DNA of 42,898 nt from Priapulus caudatus (taxonomy: Eukaryota; Priapulida; Priapulimorpha; Priapulimorphida; Priapulidae): NCBI RefSeq assembly GCF_000485595.1, contig NW_014577601.1, positions 124,840 through 167,737 on the forward strand, written 5' to 3'. The number at the start of each line of letters is the position of its first letter. Positions within the stretch are counted from its first letter, which is position 1. Below the pieces are notes generated by a model. It saw only the letters and a program-made list of their open reading frames with translations, was not told the DNA's origin and made no database searches. Below, in pieces: positions 33,620 to 42,898 of the stretch. A program made the position numbers and the translations under genes.

Positions 33620-36600
33620 TGAGAGAGATGGAGAGAGGGATGAGGGAAGAGAGGGAGAGAGGGATGAAGGAAGAGAGGGACAGAAAGAGATAGATAGATA
33701 GAGAGAGGGAAAGAGAGAGAGAAAGGTAGATAGGAAGAAAGAGAGGGAGAGAGAGCCCAGGCGAGAGAGATAGCTAGATAGAGAGATATAGAGAGGGAGA
33801 GGGATAGGTATGTACCCACTATTCTACTCAGTCGACGGCGTCAGCGCCCCCTACCTGCAGCATCTTGTCCGGACTGGCCTCGATGCCTGGAACCATGTGT
33901 GCAGGTGAGAAGGCAATCTGCTCCACCTCAGCAAAGTAGTTCTTGGGATTGCGGTTGAAAACAATGCGGCCAAACGGCTTCAGAGGGAAGTCAGCGTGTG
34001 GCCAAACCTGAGTCAAAGGAAATAGATGACAGCTACAATAATATGCAACAAATGACAGTTACATACAAGTAACAAATGGAAATTACGACAACAAACAACA
34101 ATCAATAAAAAACAAATGGCATTTACATACCACAAAAAAACAGATGACAGTTACAAGAACATAGAACAAACAACAAATGACACTAAGACTTACAGCAATA
34201 TACTACAAACAACAAATGACAGTTACAACAACAACAAAAAACAACGAATGGCAGTTACAATAACAAAATACAAACAGCAAATGACAGTTATAACAACAAA
34301 CAACAAGCATTGTTACATTACAAGTCTTAGTCTAATTTGATCCAGTTTTTCCACAGATGGGGAAAAGGGAATGACAAGAATGTGAGAAGGAAGTGACTTG
34401 CATACTAATCAATATAATTATAGTACCCTGTCAAACCTTATTGTTGATCAGTCCTAATTATATTCTATTAATATCAAAGTGTCATGGGCCCTTGAACGTT
34501 TCAACAATTACGTCACGAGACAGATGTCGATGAAATTGAAAGAAATTAAATTTCGATAGAATTGATAACCACGTGAGTCTTCTGAGCTACTATATATGTG
34601 AACATGCCAGATGATGGTATTCACCAAACATCCACCGAAATCCACCTCATTTGCGTGATGTCACAGCAGACCCGATTATTTTTATAGTACCCTTACAAGA
34701 TCACGTTTATAAAGCAGTTAGAGTATTAATTATATAATTTAGTGATGTGTTTCGTTGAAAAATAACAGAATGACGCACGAGTAGGTATTTACATGCGTTT
34801 TTAATGGGCTACTATAGGATTTTAATAAATCTACTCCCAACCTATCGTTACATTCACAATAGTTAGCAAGATGACAGTCAAGCACTGACCTTGGTGAGGT
34901 CAAACGGATTCCACTTCCACGTCGACGCCTGTTCAAAGGTCATGACCTGGATGTAGAACGTGTACGAGGGGAAACTGCCGTCTTCGATGGCGTTGTAGAG
35001 GTCACGCGTGGCGTAGTCGGGGTCGTTCATTGACAACTCGGCTGCCTGGGCGTCAGTCAGGTTCTTGATCCCCTGGTTGGTCTACGCAGCAAAATGGGAA
35101 CCGTCTATGATGACAACGTGACGTGGATTTCTACATAAAAACTGGGAGCGGTCTATGGTCACGACAACATTTTCTGGATGTTCCCCTATTCCCTCCCCAT
35201 GCCCACACCCCTTTCCCTCCCCATACCCACACCTCCTTTCCCTCCCCCATACCCACACCCCCTTTCCCTCCCCCATACCCACACCCCCTTTCCCTCCCCC
35301 ATACCCACACCCACTTTCCCTCCCTCATACCCACACCCCCTTTCCCTCCCCCATACCCACACCCACTTTTCCTCCCCCATACCCACACCCACTTTCCCTC
35401 CCCCATACCCACACCCCTTCTCCACCCTCGTCCCTCTTCCCCTCCCCCTTCCTCTCTCCAGTCCCCACATCCCCCTTGTCCTCTCCCTCATTACCTTGTA
35501 ATGGAACTTGCAGTAGACTGCATCATCGTTCGCGTTCACGAGCTTGAACGTGTGGCTGCCATAGCCGTTCATGTGTCGGAAGCCGTCCGGCGTGCCGCGG
35601 TCCGAGAACAGGAACGACACCTGGTGCATCGACTCGGGACGCAGCGTCAGGAAGTCCCAGAACATGTCCGGGTCCTGTCGTAGGATACGCAATGTACGGT
35701 CGCGCGCGTCTGCCACCGTCACTGCTGTCACGCTACTACTACACCACGCTGTCCAAGTAATGTAGCGCGTATTGTCATGCATGCATGCCTACTACATAAT
35801 ATACCATGTATCATCACATATTATGTCGTACACACCTTACATCACGTATTTCATACACGTGCATGATTACCATGTAACATACCATGGATTGAGATGCGAT
35901 GTAACACATTGTCATGCGTGCATGCTTGCTATGTAATATACCATGCACTGGAATGTGATGTAACACATTGTGTTGTAGTTAAGCAGTATTGCAGTGCACT
36001 GCTTAGCATTGCTGTAGCATTGCATATGGTTCTGTTATTGCGTTGTATCATGTTGCAACGCACCCTACTGGACTCCACTGCATTGTTTTATATTATATAT
36101 CTTTACTTCACTTCTTCTAGTCTAAACAATATTCATCAAAGGCCAATGGATTTATTTCTTGTCACCTTCAACTTAGCTCGATGCGTTTAAATGAAAACCT
36201 ACGCCCACCATGCATATACCCTAGCTGTAACATATATACCAGGATAATATTCGTCATAATAAACATTCACTTACTTTTAGGTTAGTGACAGGATTTCGCT
36301 TCTGCGTGTGGATGAAGTTGGGAAACTGTGGAAGATACATGGTGGTCGACATCAGTACACAAATGTTACCTTATAAGGATTAGTCTGAGACACTATAGTA
36401 AAGATGTAGAAAGACAAAGTTGATCAAATTGATAGATCAGTACTGAGGACTGCAGTAGAAAGTATAAATTTCAATTTTACAATTAACACAACACTTTGCC
36501 AATGAAACAAAGTTATGCGTTGAAGGTATTCCCAGTGTTGAAATGCATTACTGAGGACACTGTACGACATAGTCTATAGTGTTTTCTGAAAAAGTACCAT

Positions 36601-39600
36601 GTCGGGACATAGATGCAGTGACTGGTTTCTCGAAAAAGTAGCACGTACTTGTTTGATTCTCCCTATTCATAATTTGCACAATTATTGAACCAGTCTGGTT
36701 TTTCCATTGCACGGCACCTTGATTCTCTTTACAACCCAGCGAAAGGTCTCTCGCAAAAGTAGCACGCACCGGGTTTGAAATGTCACTGAGCAAACTTCAA
36801 TTCTCTCTCCTATTCATAATTCACACAATTATTGAACCTGTCTCAATTCAATCGCACGCCACCTCGACTCTCTTTCCGCTTCTGGCAGGAAAGCAAACAC
36901 CGAGACATGCCGGTTCAGTCCGTCGCCACGGCAACCGTCGATGTGGTCGATACCCGCCTTCCGACGAGACGAGAACGGTGTTTGCGAACCTGCTCGTTAT
37001 TACGCGACGCTGGGACAGGTTTCATTGCGTACGGGGGCGGGGGACACACGCGGGGTCGGCGGCCCCGTGAGGTCGCACGCACGCACGCGCACGCATTGTC
37101 ACTTACGAAGATCGGGTCGCGAATGAAGAAGACGGGAGTGTTGTTGCCGACAAGGTCCCAGTTGCCCTCCTCCGTGTAGAACTTGAGCGCGAAGCCGCGT
37201 GGGTCGCGCGCCGTGTCGGCCGATCCCTTCTCCCCGCCTGCGACGTCGAGAGAGGGAGCGTTAGGGGAGCGAGGGACAGGACCGGGGACGAGACGTCGTT
37301 AGCGGGCGGACCAGCGGGACAAACGAAGAGTCAGCAGGAGGACGCAGTGTTGACAATATGAGGCTGTCAACCGGTCCGGGACTGGTAACTTTTTAGCAGG
37401 ACTGGCTAATTCATATAGATTTTACTATGGGTTATAAAGTAGAAATAGAAATTTTACGAAATCAGGATGGGCTGGGCTTTCAGATTCATTTCCAAGACCG
37501 AGACCCGATGTCATAAATAAAATTAGTCTCAAATTCTCAATATTAGTTTTAACATTAATTTTTTTTTACTAATGTTGAGAAAAATATTAAGACTAATTTT
37601 GTTTCTGACAATAGGCACCTGTAGGATGAAGAGGGGAAACAGGGGAGTAAGTTTAAGTAAACTGCGACTGGGTAACACATCCCACGCATGCACGCACGCC
37701 TGCATATAGGAACCCTCGCGCATACCAGTAATGACAATTAACACTAGCCGAGTCATCCGAGGGAAGTAAAAATAATGCTGCACCCAAGAATTTTATCGAA
37801 AAATTGTCCAGAATGTGAATGGTTTGTTTCTATCCCTTAATCAGTGAAACTTCAGCGTTTTATGCCAATAGCTGGACCCCTAAAGCTTGAGCTAGGCCGA
37901 TGATATTTTAATGCCAACTGGCATATATATATATATATATATCGCACCCATGTTTGACGCAATACAAAGATCTCGCATCATATATTTAAACTACACGCGC
38001 ATTTCGGCCAAGCGTTGTTGGTATATGTACGCATCCCGTACACTTACCACATCTCACATGCCCTTACAACGACCATGGATTTTGCACGGATCCACGACAC
38101 TATCAGCTACACCAAATCCATGGACTGACATACGGTGTTGATATAAGGGGCACGCACCACTAGCCGCGAAGATACCAGGGCAGCTTGTTTACTGGGCCTC
38201 ACTTACCGACGGTGGAAAAACGCACTGCCATCGGCGTACGCTTGCCGACGTGCTCAAAGATCTTTGCCTTGCAGTACTGCGTGATGTCATGCGTCACCTC
38301 GAAGTAGCCGAAGGCACCTGAACATCATCCACAGACACAATGAGGCAGAATCAACAAGCAGGGTAGAAAAACTGCTCCGTTAGTATGACACATGACATAC
38401 ATGATATGACATGAAATGACAAACGTGACATGATACGACATGACATAACATGACACCACATGGCAAACATGACATGAACTGAAATGACAAACATGAAATG
38501 AAATGGCATGACATGACAAACGTGACATGACATAACATGACATGAACTGAAATGACAAACATGATATGAAATGACATGACATGACAAACGTGACATGATA
38601 CACCATCACAAACATGACATGAACTGAAATGACAAACATGAAATGAAATGACATGACATGCTAGTATGAAAATGTCATGACGAACATGAAATAAGGTGAC
38701 AAAGGCTGAGCTTTTCACGAGAGCGTTACTCTCTTGCCGAATAAAACCAACATCAACTTCATATGTGTCAAATCAATGTTTCAAAATCAATGTCAAATTT
38801 TTATAAGCAAACAAGTTAAACAACTTTTAACAACTGTCATAGTGTTAGCTGGGATTGAGAAAGTGGGAGTCTCAAATGACTGGAATATTTGTCTCCTAGC
38901 AAAATCATGCACACCATAAATCTATTCACTGAAATAAGTGCATGGCTGTCGTCCGCTGTCGGCAGTAAAATTGCCGTCTAGTATGAGAATAGACAGTCAA
39001 AAAGACGGTGAGACGGATTGCTAGCGAATGACACCTGCGGATTTCCAAGTGAATGGTGACCGAGTAATAAAGGATTTATCCCCAGGGTATTAGGTGAGCA
39101 ATCCCCAGGGGTCATGACTAACATCACTAAGGTGCATGCATCTACCCTGAAACCTTACGTGCTAATTCAACCAGATGTTCGAATTTAAAAAAAATGTTTT
39201 CAACAAACACTGCTGTTAAACAGCATACTTCTAACAATGCCCATCTCCGTTTGAGAAGGAGAAATATAATGCATTCACGGTGAAAATAATCGGCCATTAA
39301 ATTTTGCGCGATCAGGCATTTTGAGCTGCTATTGTCAAAAATATTATCGCATTTAGCACAATTCCGCACCTATTTTGCCCCCCCCCCACCTCAGCAATTT
39401 CCCTCGGATCAGTTAAACATTCCATGAGATCAGGTCAACAATCTTTTTGGGGAGGGAAAGGTCGTATCCAAACAATTCCATGTTAAGCAGAGCATCCCCT
39501 CCTAGATCCCCCCCCACCCCGCCCTGCTGCCACAGACGAACACCTCCCTCTCACCGCACATGCTACCTCCCTTCCTATGAGGAGGGGTCATACGTAAATA

Positions 39601-40398
39601 ATTCCACACTAAGCAAAGTGTCCCCCCTCCTACCACACCCCCCGAGCACGGACGGACACGACCCCCCTCCTCCTCGCCGCACCCCCCGGGCACGGACGGA
39701 CACGACCCCTCCTCCTCGTCGCACCCCGGCACGGACAGACACGACCACCCTTCTCCTCACTGCACCCCCGGCACGGACGGACACGACCCCCTCCTCCTCG
39801 TCGCACCCCCAGCACGGACGAACACGACCCCCTTCTTCCTACCACACCCCTGGGCATGGACAGACACGACCCGCCTCCTCCTCACCGCACCCCCGGCACG
39901 GACGGACACGCCCGACCCCTCCTCCCCGCCCCCTCACGGGCACGGACAGACACGACCCCCCTCCTCCTCACCGCACTCCCGGCATGGACGGACATGACCC
40001 CCTCCTCCTTGCCCCCCCCACGGGCATGGACAGACACGACCCCCTTCCTCCTCACCGCACCCCCAGCACGGACGGACACGACCCCCCTCCTCCTATCACA
40101 CCCCTGGGCACGGACAGACACGACCCCCCTCCTCCTCACCGCACCCCCAGCACGGACAGACACGACCCCCTCCTCCTACCACACCCCTGGGCATGGATGG
40201 ACACGACCCCCCTCCTCCTCACGCACCTGCCCCCTTCGCGTGCACGACTCTCTCGGGGATCCTCTCGCGGTTGAAGTGCGCCATCTCGTCCTGGAAGACA
40301 AAGTCCTGCATGACGAGCGGCCCGCGCGGCCCCACCGTCTCGATGCATAGCTTGTCCCCGACGGGCGCACCCACTCCTGTCGTCAGCTGCTCTCTGGC
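32100..40398 (-). CDS. CAT: Catalase, ten consecutive exons (partial gene)
   Basis: The exons are 40398-40227, 38317-38207, 37237-37107, 36325-36275, 35674-35495, 35081-34890, 34007-33855, 33349-33211, 32827-32676 and 32258-32100. They join into one intact frame of 480 codons. The enzyme converts hydrogen peroxide to water and oxygen, normally in peroxisomes. Visible landmarks are the active-site signature with RVVHAKGAG (catalytic His), the Asn of VGNNTP, the haem-ligand Tyr of RLYSYSDTH, and the NADPH-site residues of animal catalases ([25 protein letters not shown]). All nine introns are GT-AG, 383-1909 nt. About 20 N-terminal codons and the C-terminus with any peroxisomal signal are missing. 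The first exon should lie upstream of 40398, perhaps beyond the window. Confidence 0.97.
32355..32455. repeat. (ACGC)n microsatellite in catalase intron
   Basis: The tract is nearly pure CGCA repeat ending in ACACAC, within the 417-nt intron before the last identified exon. Confidence 0.97.
32676..32827 (-). CDS. CAT: Catalase exon
   Basis: The exon is 152 nt, acceptor CTCCCCACAG, donor GTACGTGTAT. It encodes [20 protein letters not shown] through [18 protein letters not shown] to VGNFWRK. The Gln and Phe of TQVGNF correspond to C-terminal NADPH-site residues. Confidence 0.94.
33211..33349 (-). CDS. CAT: Catalase exon (haem-ligand Tyr)
   Basis: The exon is 139 nt, acceptor TCGTCTTGCAG, donor GTAAGACGAC. 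It starts [15 protein letters not shown], where the second Tyr of the YSY motif is the proximal haem ligand, and ends [14 protein letters not shown] in phase 1. Confidence 0.96.
33486..33810. repeat. Polypurine (GAGA/GGGA) tract in catalase intron
   Basis: It consists of about 320 bp of GAGAGAGG, GGGAGAG and TAGATAGA words on the plus strand, hence polypyrimidine in the sense of the gene. It fills most of the 505-nt intron 33350-33854. The open frames on both strands (RERERE, SLSLSL) are artefacts. Confidence 0.96.
33855..34007 (-). CDS. CAT: Catalase exon
   Basis: The exon is 153 nt, acceptor TTTGACTCAG, donor GTAGGGGGCG. It encodes [20 protein letters not shown] through [10 protein letters not shown] to [12 protein letters not shown]. 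Confidence 0.96.
34040..34315. repeat. AAATGACAGTTACA repeat in catalase intron
   Basis: At least seven imperfect copies of an AACAAATGACAGTTACA-type word alternate with ACAACAAACAAC spacers, period about 35-45 bp. It lies just downstream (in gene sense upstream) of the exon 33855-34007 acceptor and gives a false open frame at 34116-34340. Confidence 0.85.
34890..35081 (-). CDS. CAT: Catalase exon
   Basis: The exon is 192 nt, acceptor TGCTGCGTAG, donor GTCAGTGCTT. It encodes [16 protein letters not shown] through [12 protein letters not shown] to NPFDLTK. Confidence 0.95.
35190..35418. repeat. 26-bp minisatellite in catalase intron
   Basis: The unit is close to CCCATACCCACACCCCCTTT plus CCCTCC, about 26 bp and about eight to nine copies, filling most of the 413-nt intron 35082-35494. 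In gene sense it is G-rich (GGGAGGG, GGGGGTGTGGGTATGGG) and begins about 75 nt after the splice donor at 35494. Confidence 0.95.
35495..35674 (-). CDS. CAT: Catalase exon (NADPH site)
   Basis: The exon is 180 nt, acceptor CCTACGACAG, donor GTAATGAGGG. It encodes [18 protein letters not shown] through [16 protein letters not shown] to KFHYK, with the His, Ser, Arg and Lys residues that contact NADPH in animal catalases. Confidence 0.96.
36275..36325 (-). CDS. CAT: Catalase exon (51 nt)
   Basis: This 17-codon exon encodes [17 protein letters not shown]. Its acceptor is TCTTCCACAG and its donor GTAAGTGAAT. It is too short to appear as a separate open frame. Confidence 0.93.
37107..37237 (-). 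CDS. CAT: Catalase exon (distal Asn)
   Basis: The exon is 131 nt, acceptor GACGTCGCAG, donor GTAAGTGACA. It encodes [19 protein letters not shown] and then [16 protein letters not shown], including the distal-side Asn. Confidence 0.95.
38207..38317 (-). CDS. CAT: Catalase exon
   Basis: The exon is 111 nt, acceptor GATGTTCAG, donor GTAAGTGAGG. It encodes [20 protein letters not shown] through RFSTV and ends in phase 1. Confidence 0.95.
38375..38695. repeat. TGACA/CATGA pentanucleotide-like repeat in catalase intron
   Basis: Words such as ACATGACAT, GAAATGACAAACATGA and GACATGAACTGAAATGACAA recur in a 5-bp-based pattern with larger blocks of about 60-70 bp. It lies at the 3' end (in gene sense) of the 1909-nt intron, about 60 nt before the acceptor at 38318. 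Confidence 0.92.
39635..40226. repeat. 40-45-bp minisatellite abutting a splice donor
   Basis: The unit is close to GGACGGACACGACCCCCCTC plus CTCCTCACCGCACCCCCGGCAC. About 13 copies run up to the donor of the exon 40227-40398. In gene sense the unit contains GTGCGGTGAGGAGG, one base different from the true donor region GTGCGTGAGGAGG. The 275-residue open frame at 39447-40274 is a translation of the repeat. Confidence 0.93.
40227..40398 (-). CDS. CAT: Catalase exon (active-site His)
   Basis: The exon is 172 nt, after acceptor TTTTCGGCAG and before donor GTGCGTGAGG. It encodes [17 protein letters not shown] through [14 protein letters not shown] and ends in phase 1. It carries the catalytic His and matches the second coding exon of animal catalases by position. 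Confidence 0.95.
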
Positions 40399-40811
40399 CT
40401 GCCGAAAACAAACACGTTGTGCTGCATGTAGGTACACCTACGATGCGGGGAGGGGGACAGACACGTAGGATATTCTGTTACTATATTGACACTTGTTAAC
40501 ATCAGGCTAGTATATCATTCTATCAACACCACATATATATATTATGAGCTTAAAATAGTTTTGCACTATACGTACCGTACATGTACGCACTTCTAGACTA
40601 GAATGCAACAAGGTAAAGAGAACTTTCTAGACTATTCTGCGAGATCTGGCCGATGCATGTTTCCAGTTGATGTAAATGCGCAGAGAAGTTGCAATGATAT
40701 CACACATAGCTTCTCTATTAGGGTTATTTCTGTTGAACATACGTGACAAAACTTCTAAATTGCAAAACATGAATCGTACCTACGTCTGTGGCCTAACCAA
40801 AGAACAGCTAG
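40399..40811. other. Catalase upstream intron or flank
   Basis: The acceptor TTTTCGGCAG at 40399-40408 shows that an intron lies immediately upstream of the first visible catalase exon. No exon encoding the expected short N-terminus could be recognised up to 42898. Confidence 0.6.
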
Positions 40812-40814
40812 TTA

Positions 40815-41166
40815 AGGCCGGCGCACACCAGCCGATTTATCACGCGATTTGATAGGCCCGATAAAAATCAGCCGATATGCGCGTTCATTTGTAGACGATT
40901 TTACTTACGATTATTTTTATCGGGTGATCGTTCCAAATCAAACATGTTTGATTTTGAACCGATTATTTTGAAGCAATTTTTGAACAGCCAATAGCTGAAC
41001 GTGCCCGTGTCACATGACATTCAAAATGGCGCCTACCATCAACAAAATAACCAATTTTATCGTAGGTGTGCAGGTGTTTATCGGAAGGCGTCGCACTGAG
41101 CCAATTTTACAAACCATGAAGAGATTTTTTAATCGGACCGATTTCTGGGTAGGTGTGCGCCGGCCT
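40815..41166. mobile_element. 352-bp inverted-repeat element, TTA target site
   Basis: The ends are perfect 15-bp inverted repeats AGGCCGGCGCACACC, with weaker similarity inside (CGATTT words). A TTA direct repeat flanks it at 40812-40814 and 41167-41169. The internal sequence repeats CCGATTATTTT and AATCGG words. The open frame starting at 41014 runs through the right end and is not a gene. The TWA target suggests a PIF/Harbinger-like MITE. Confidence 0.85.
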
Positions 41167-41234
41167 TTAGCAGCTACTACGCGGGCTATAGAGCTACTAC
41201 TACAACATGGTTCATATATACAGGAGGACTGAAA

Positions 41235-41330
41235 TTTTTTCCAAGGACTTTTCAAGGACTTTTCAAGGACATTTTATCGGAAATACAAGGACATTTTATC
41301 AGACATTTTATCGGAATTCATACACAGAAC
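41235..41330. repeat. AAGGACTTTTC repeat, part 1
   Basis: The segment reads as repeats of TTTTCAAGGAC and ACATTTTATCGGA, with ACATTTTATC appearing three times. It is related to the longer tract at 41585-41782. Confidence 0.8.
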
Positions 41331-41584
41331 AAAACATACCTGGATTAATTTAATAACCCCATTCTTAATCACTGCATGTCACCTCTAAAACTTACCTGGA
41401 TCACATTAATAAACCCTTCTAAACACTGTCACTTCTAAAAAATACCTTGATTTACTGACTTACTGTAATTTGTGATCATCATTTAACTGTCTATCGTGTC
41501 TATAGCTTTTTAAGCTCATTTAACGCAATTTTTATTGGGGTTTGCACATTATTGATGGTACAACATTTCTTTTTATTACAGGCA

Positions 41585-41782
41585 AGGATTCTTTCTAAAA
41601 ATTTTCATGGACATTTTCAAGGACATTTTCATGAAATTCAAAGACATTTTTATGAAATTCAAGCACTTTTCAAGCCCAAAATCAACATTTACTAAATTCA
41701 AGTACTTTTCAAGGACTCCCCTCAAATTCAAGTACTTTTCAAGGACTCCCCTCAAATTCAAGGACGTTTCAAGGACTGTGCG
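41585..41782. repeat. AAGGACTTTTC repeat, part 2
   Basis: Imperfect units such as CAAGGACATTTTCATGAAATT and two nearly exact copies of CAAGTACTTTTCAAGGACTC with CCCTCAAATT follow one another. The open frames at 41576-41894 are translations of this repeat. About 250 bp of plain sequence separates it from part 1, which suggests a transposon-derived unit with repetitive ends, but no inverted repeat was found. Confidence 0.85.
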
Positions 41783-42406
41783 AACCATGTACAACTACTA
41801 CAGCCAAAAGTCAAAGATCAAAAGTGGACTACAAGTTCAACACTTCAGTCCTTTGGCCACCAAAAGAAGTGTCAGACAAGGAAATGGTTTATAGCACAGG
41901 CCCAGCTGATATAGTATGTGACCAGCCAAATAACACGAGTATCAACTCAGACCCTGCACAGTAAGCAAGAGCTTGCAGAGATTTGTCAAAAAAACACGTT
42001 TTCCCAACTGTATCTACACTAGTACTGAACCCCCACATACTAGGACAGTAGCGTCAATCATAGCCTTCCTTCACTATCTCAACAACGCTACAAGCTAAAA
42101 TTCGTTGGTGTCGTCTCAGAAATATCTTGACGCACTTATCGATATGTATATTAGTATATATAATCAAGCCAGCCCAGTATTCATTTACGCTTAGGACCTA
42201 ACAGGGTATCTAGCAGAATACCTCCAACTGGATTGAACAGGATTTTCCAGGGGTCTAAACAAACAGTGATAAAACGTGTATTTACATATAAATACGCATA
42301 TACAAAGTTATGTAGGTCACGAGCAAAAAACTGATAGAACAGGAAAGGGAAGCTGATAAAGTACCCGAGCAGCAAGGTGCTATAATGTTCTGATTCAGCT
42401 ACATAA
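41783..42406. other. No gene recognised
   Basis: This is ordinary AT-leaning sequence. The minus open frame 42181-42375 has a hydrophobic start (YFISFPFLFYQFF) but no family resemblance and no supporting splice context. Confidence 0.5.
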
Positions 42407-42450
42407 TATCAGGAGTAGATAATAGGGATCCCTATTATCTACTCCTGATA
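42407..42450. repeat. 44-bp perfect palindrome
   Basis: The sequence is its own reverse complement with no spacer and is centred on GGGATCCC at 42428/42429. The left arm reads TATCAGGAGTAGATAATAGG. Confidence 0.97.
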
Positions 42451-42451
42451 A

Positions 42452-42500
42452 TAGCAAGAGTGCATAATAGAGATGCACTCTCTATTATGCACTCTTGCTA
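42452..42500. repeat. Hairpin with 21-bp arms
   Basis: The arms TAGCAAGAGTGCATAATAGA(G) at 42452-42472 and their exact complement at 42480-42500 enclose a 7-nt loop ATGCACT. It lies one base from the previous palindrome, and both contain the word ATAATAG. Confidence 0.97.
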
Positions 42501-42639
42501 ATAGTACACATTATTTAATATCCCACAATATCCCAGGGGTCGAATTAGCCGCTAGCCCGCTGGGACTAGTATATTGTTTGAGGGTTGGTAGTATTTGTTT
42601 CCAGACCAGATTTCGTAAGTTCGTGATATATGTAACGTG

Positions 42640-42898
42640 TGTTGCGTGAGCGGTGTGTGCATGCTGTGCGCGCATTAATGTTCGTGCATGTTGAGCGGGG
42701 TGTGCGATGTGTGTGCGTGCAGGCGGTGTGGTGCGACTGTGATGTGCGTTAGCGGTGTGTGCGACGTGTGTGGTGAGCGCGTGTGTGGACGTGTGTGGCG
42801 TGGGAGCGCGTGTGTGCGACGTGTTGTGCGTGAGCGCTGTGTGGTGCGACTGTGTGTGCGTGAGCGGGTGTGTGCGACGTGTTGTGCGTGAGCGCTGT
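42640..42898. repeat. GTGTGCG-rich degenerate tandem repeat
   Basis: Words such as GTGTGCGACGTGT, TTGTGCGTGAGCG and GTGTGTGCGTGAGCGG recur with a period near 30 bp and run off the right edge. The open frame at 42688-42891 is low-complexity. Confidence 0.9.

Noticed and set aside
35123-35782. Long frames on both strands around 35.1-35.8 kb
   Set aside because: The plus frames are the 26-bp repeat plus antisense of a catalase exon. The minus frame contains the true exon 35495-35674 but reads on into introns.
39447-40274. 275-residue plus-strand frame with RTDTTPPP-like repeats
   Set aside because: It is a minisatellite translation in a catalase intron, antisense to the gene.
41014-41232. Small plus-strand frame beginning MTFKMAPTINK
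   Set aside because: It starts inside the MITE and crosses its right terminal repeat, so it is not a conserved gene.
42181-42375. Minus-strand frame with a hydrophobic N-terminus as a candidate first catalase exon or small membrane protein
   Set aside because: It does not resemble a catalase N-terminus, has no donor at the expected phase and matches no known small protein.

Overview
The window is eukaryotic nuclear DNA. The two recognisable genes are split into many exons with GT-AG introns, non-coding DNA dominates, and microsatellites, minisatellites and small inverted-repeat transposons are abundant. The catalase and the MRCK-type kinase exon are both animal-like, so an invertebrate metazoan is the most likely source; I cannot narrow it further. 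No operons, ribosome binding sites, CRISPR arrays, phage or tRNA genes were found, and most long open frames are translations of simple repeats.

Bases 1-4450 hold a 20-bp minisatellite (two arrays), a duplicated roughly 0.75-kb module, a foldback element, and then, on the minus strand, the first coding exon of a CDC42BP (MRCK/Genghis Khan) kinase (4271-4448). A G-rich (sense strand) 21-bp minisatellite lies in its first intron and three 90-bp tandem repeats lie just upstream of its start codon. The rest of the kinase gene must lie to the left of the window. Bases 4770-8990 carry the 3' end of a decayed non-LTR retrotransposon, a 165-bp inverted-repeat element and a long ATGT/TG microsatellite. 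Bases 8990-14520 show no recognisable gene and contain a 27-bp minisatellite plus CA- and CT-rich tracts.

Bases 14521-24291 repeat 470-8990 in the same order, but with a very high density of single-base insertions and deletions and with homopolymer runs absent from the first copy. The copy of the kinase exon is frame-broken, its start codon is lost and its splice donor is damaged. The copy ends in a 900-N gap. This looks like uncorrected long-read sequence or an uncollapsed haplotype more than a biological duplication. After the gap a roughly 440-bp block is present twice, probably for the same reason.

Bases 26200-32000 are AT-rich and mostly empty apart from inverted-repeat elements and one weak coding-like fragment. 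Bases 32100-40398 contain ten consecutive catalase exons on the minus strand, 1440 nt and 480 codons, with intact frame and the key active-site, haem-ligand and NADPH-site residues. The first short exon and the terminal exon were not identified. Several catalase introns carry minisatellites close to a 5' splice site, and in the first visible intron the repeat unit itself resembles the splice donor. Bases 40399-42898 hold another inverted-repeat element, AAGGACTTTT-type repeats, two adjacent long palindromes and a GTGTGCG-rich tract.

Nothing here looks like a new molecular system. The points most worth following are the assembly artefact, the splice-site-associated minisatellites and the repeated 5' flank of the kinase gene. 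All similarities are from reading by eye; no search was run.
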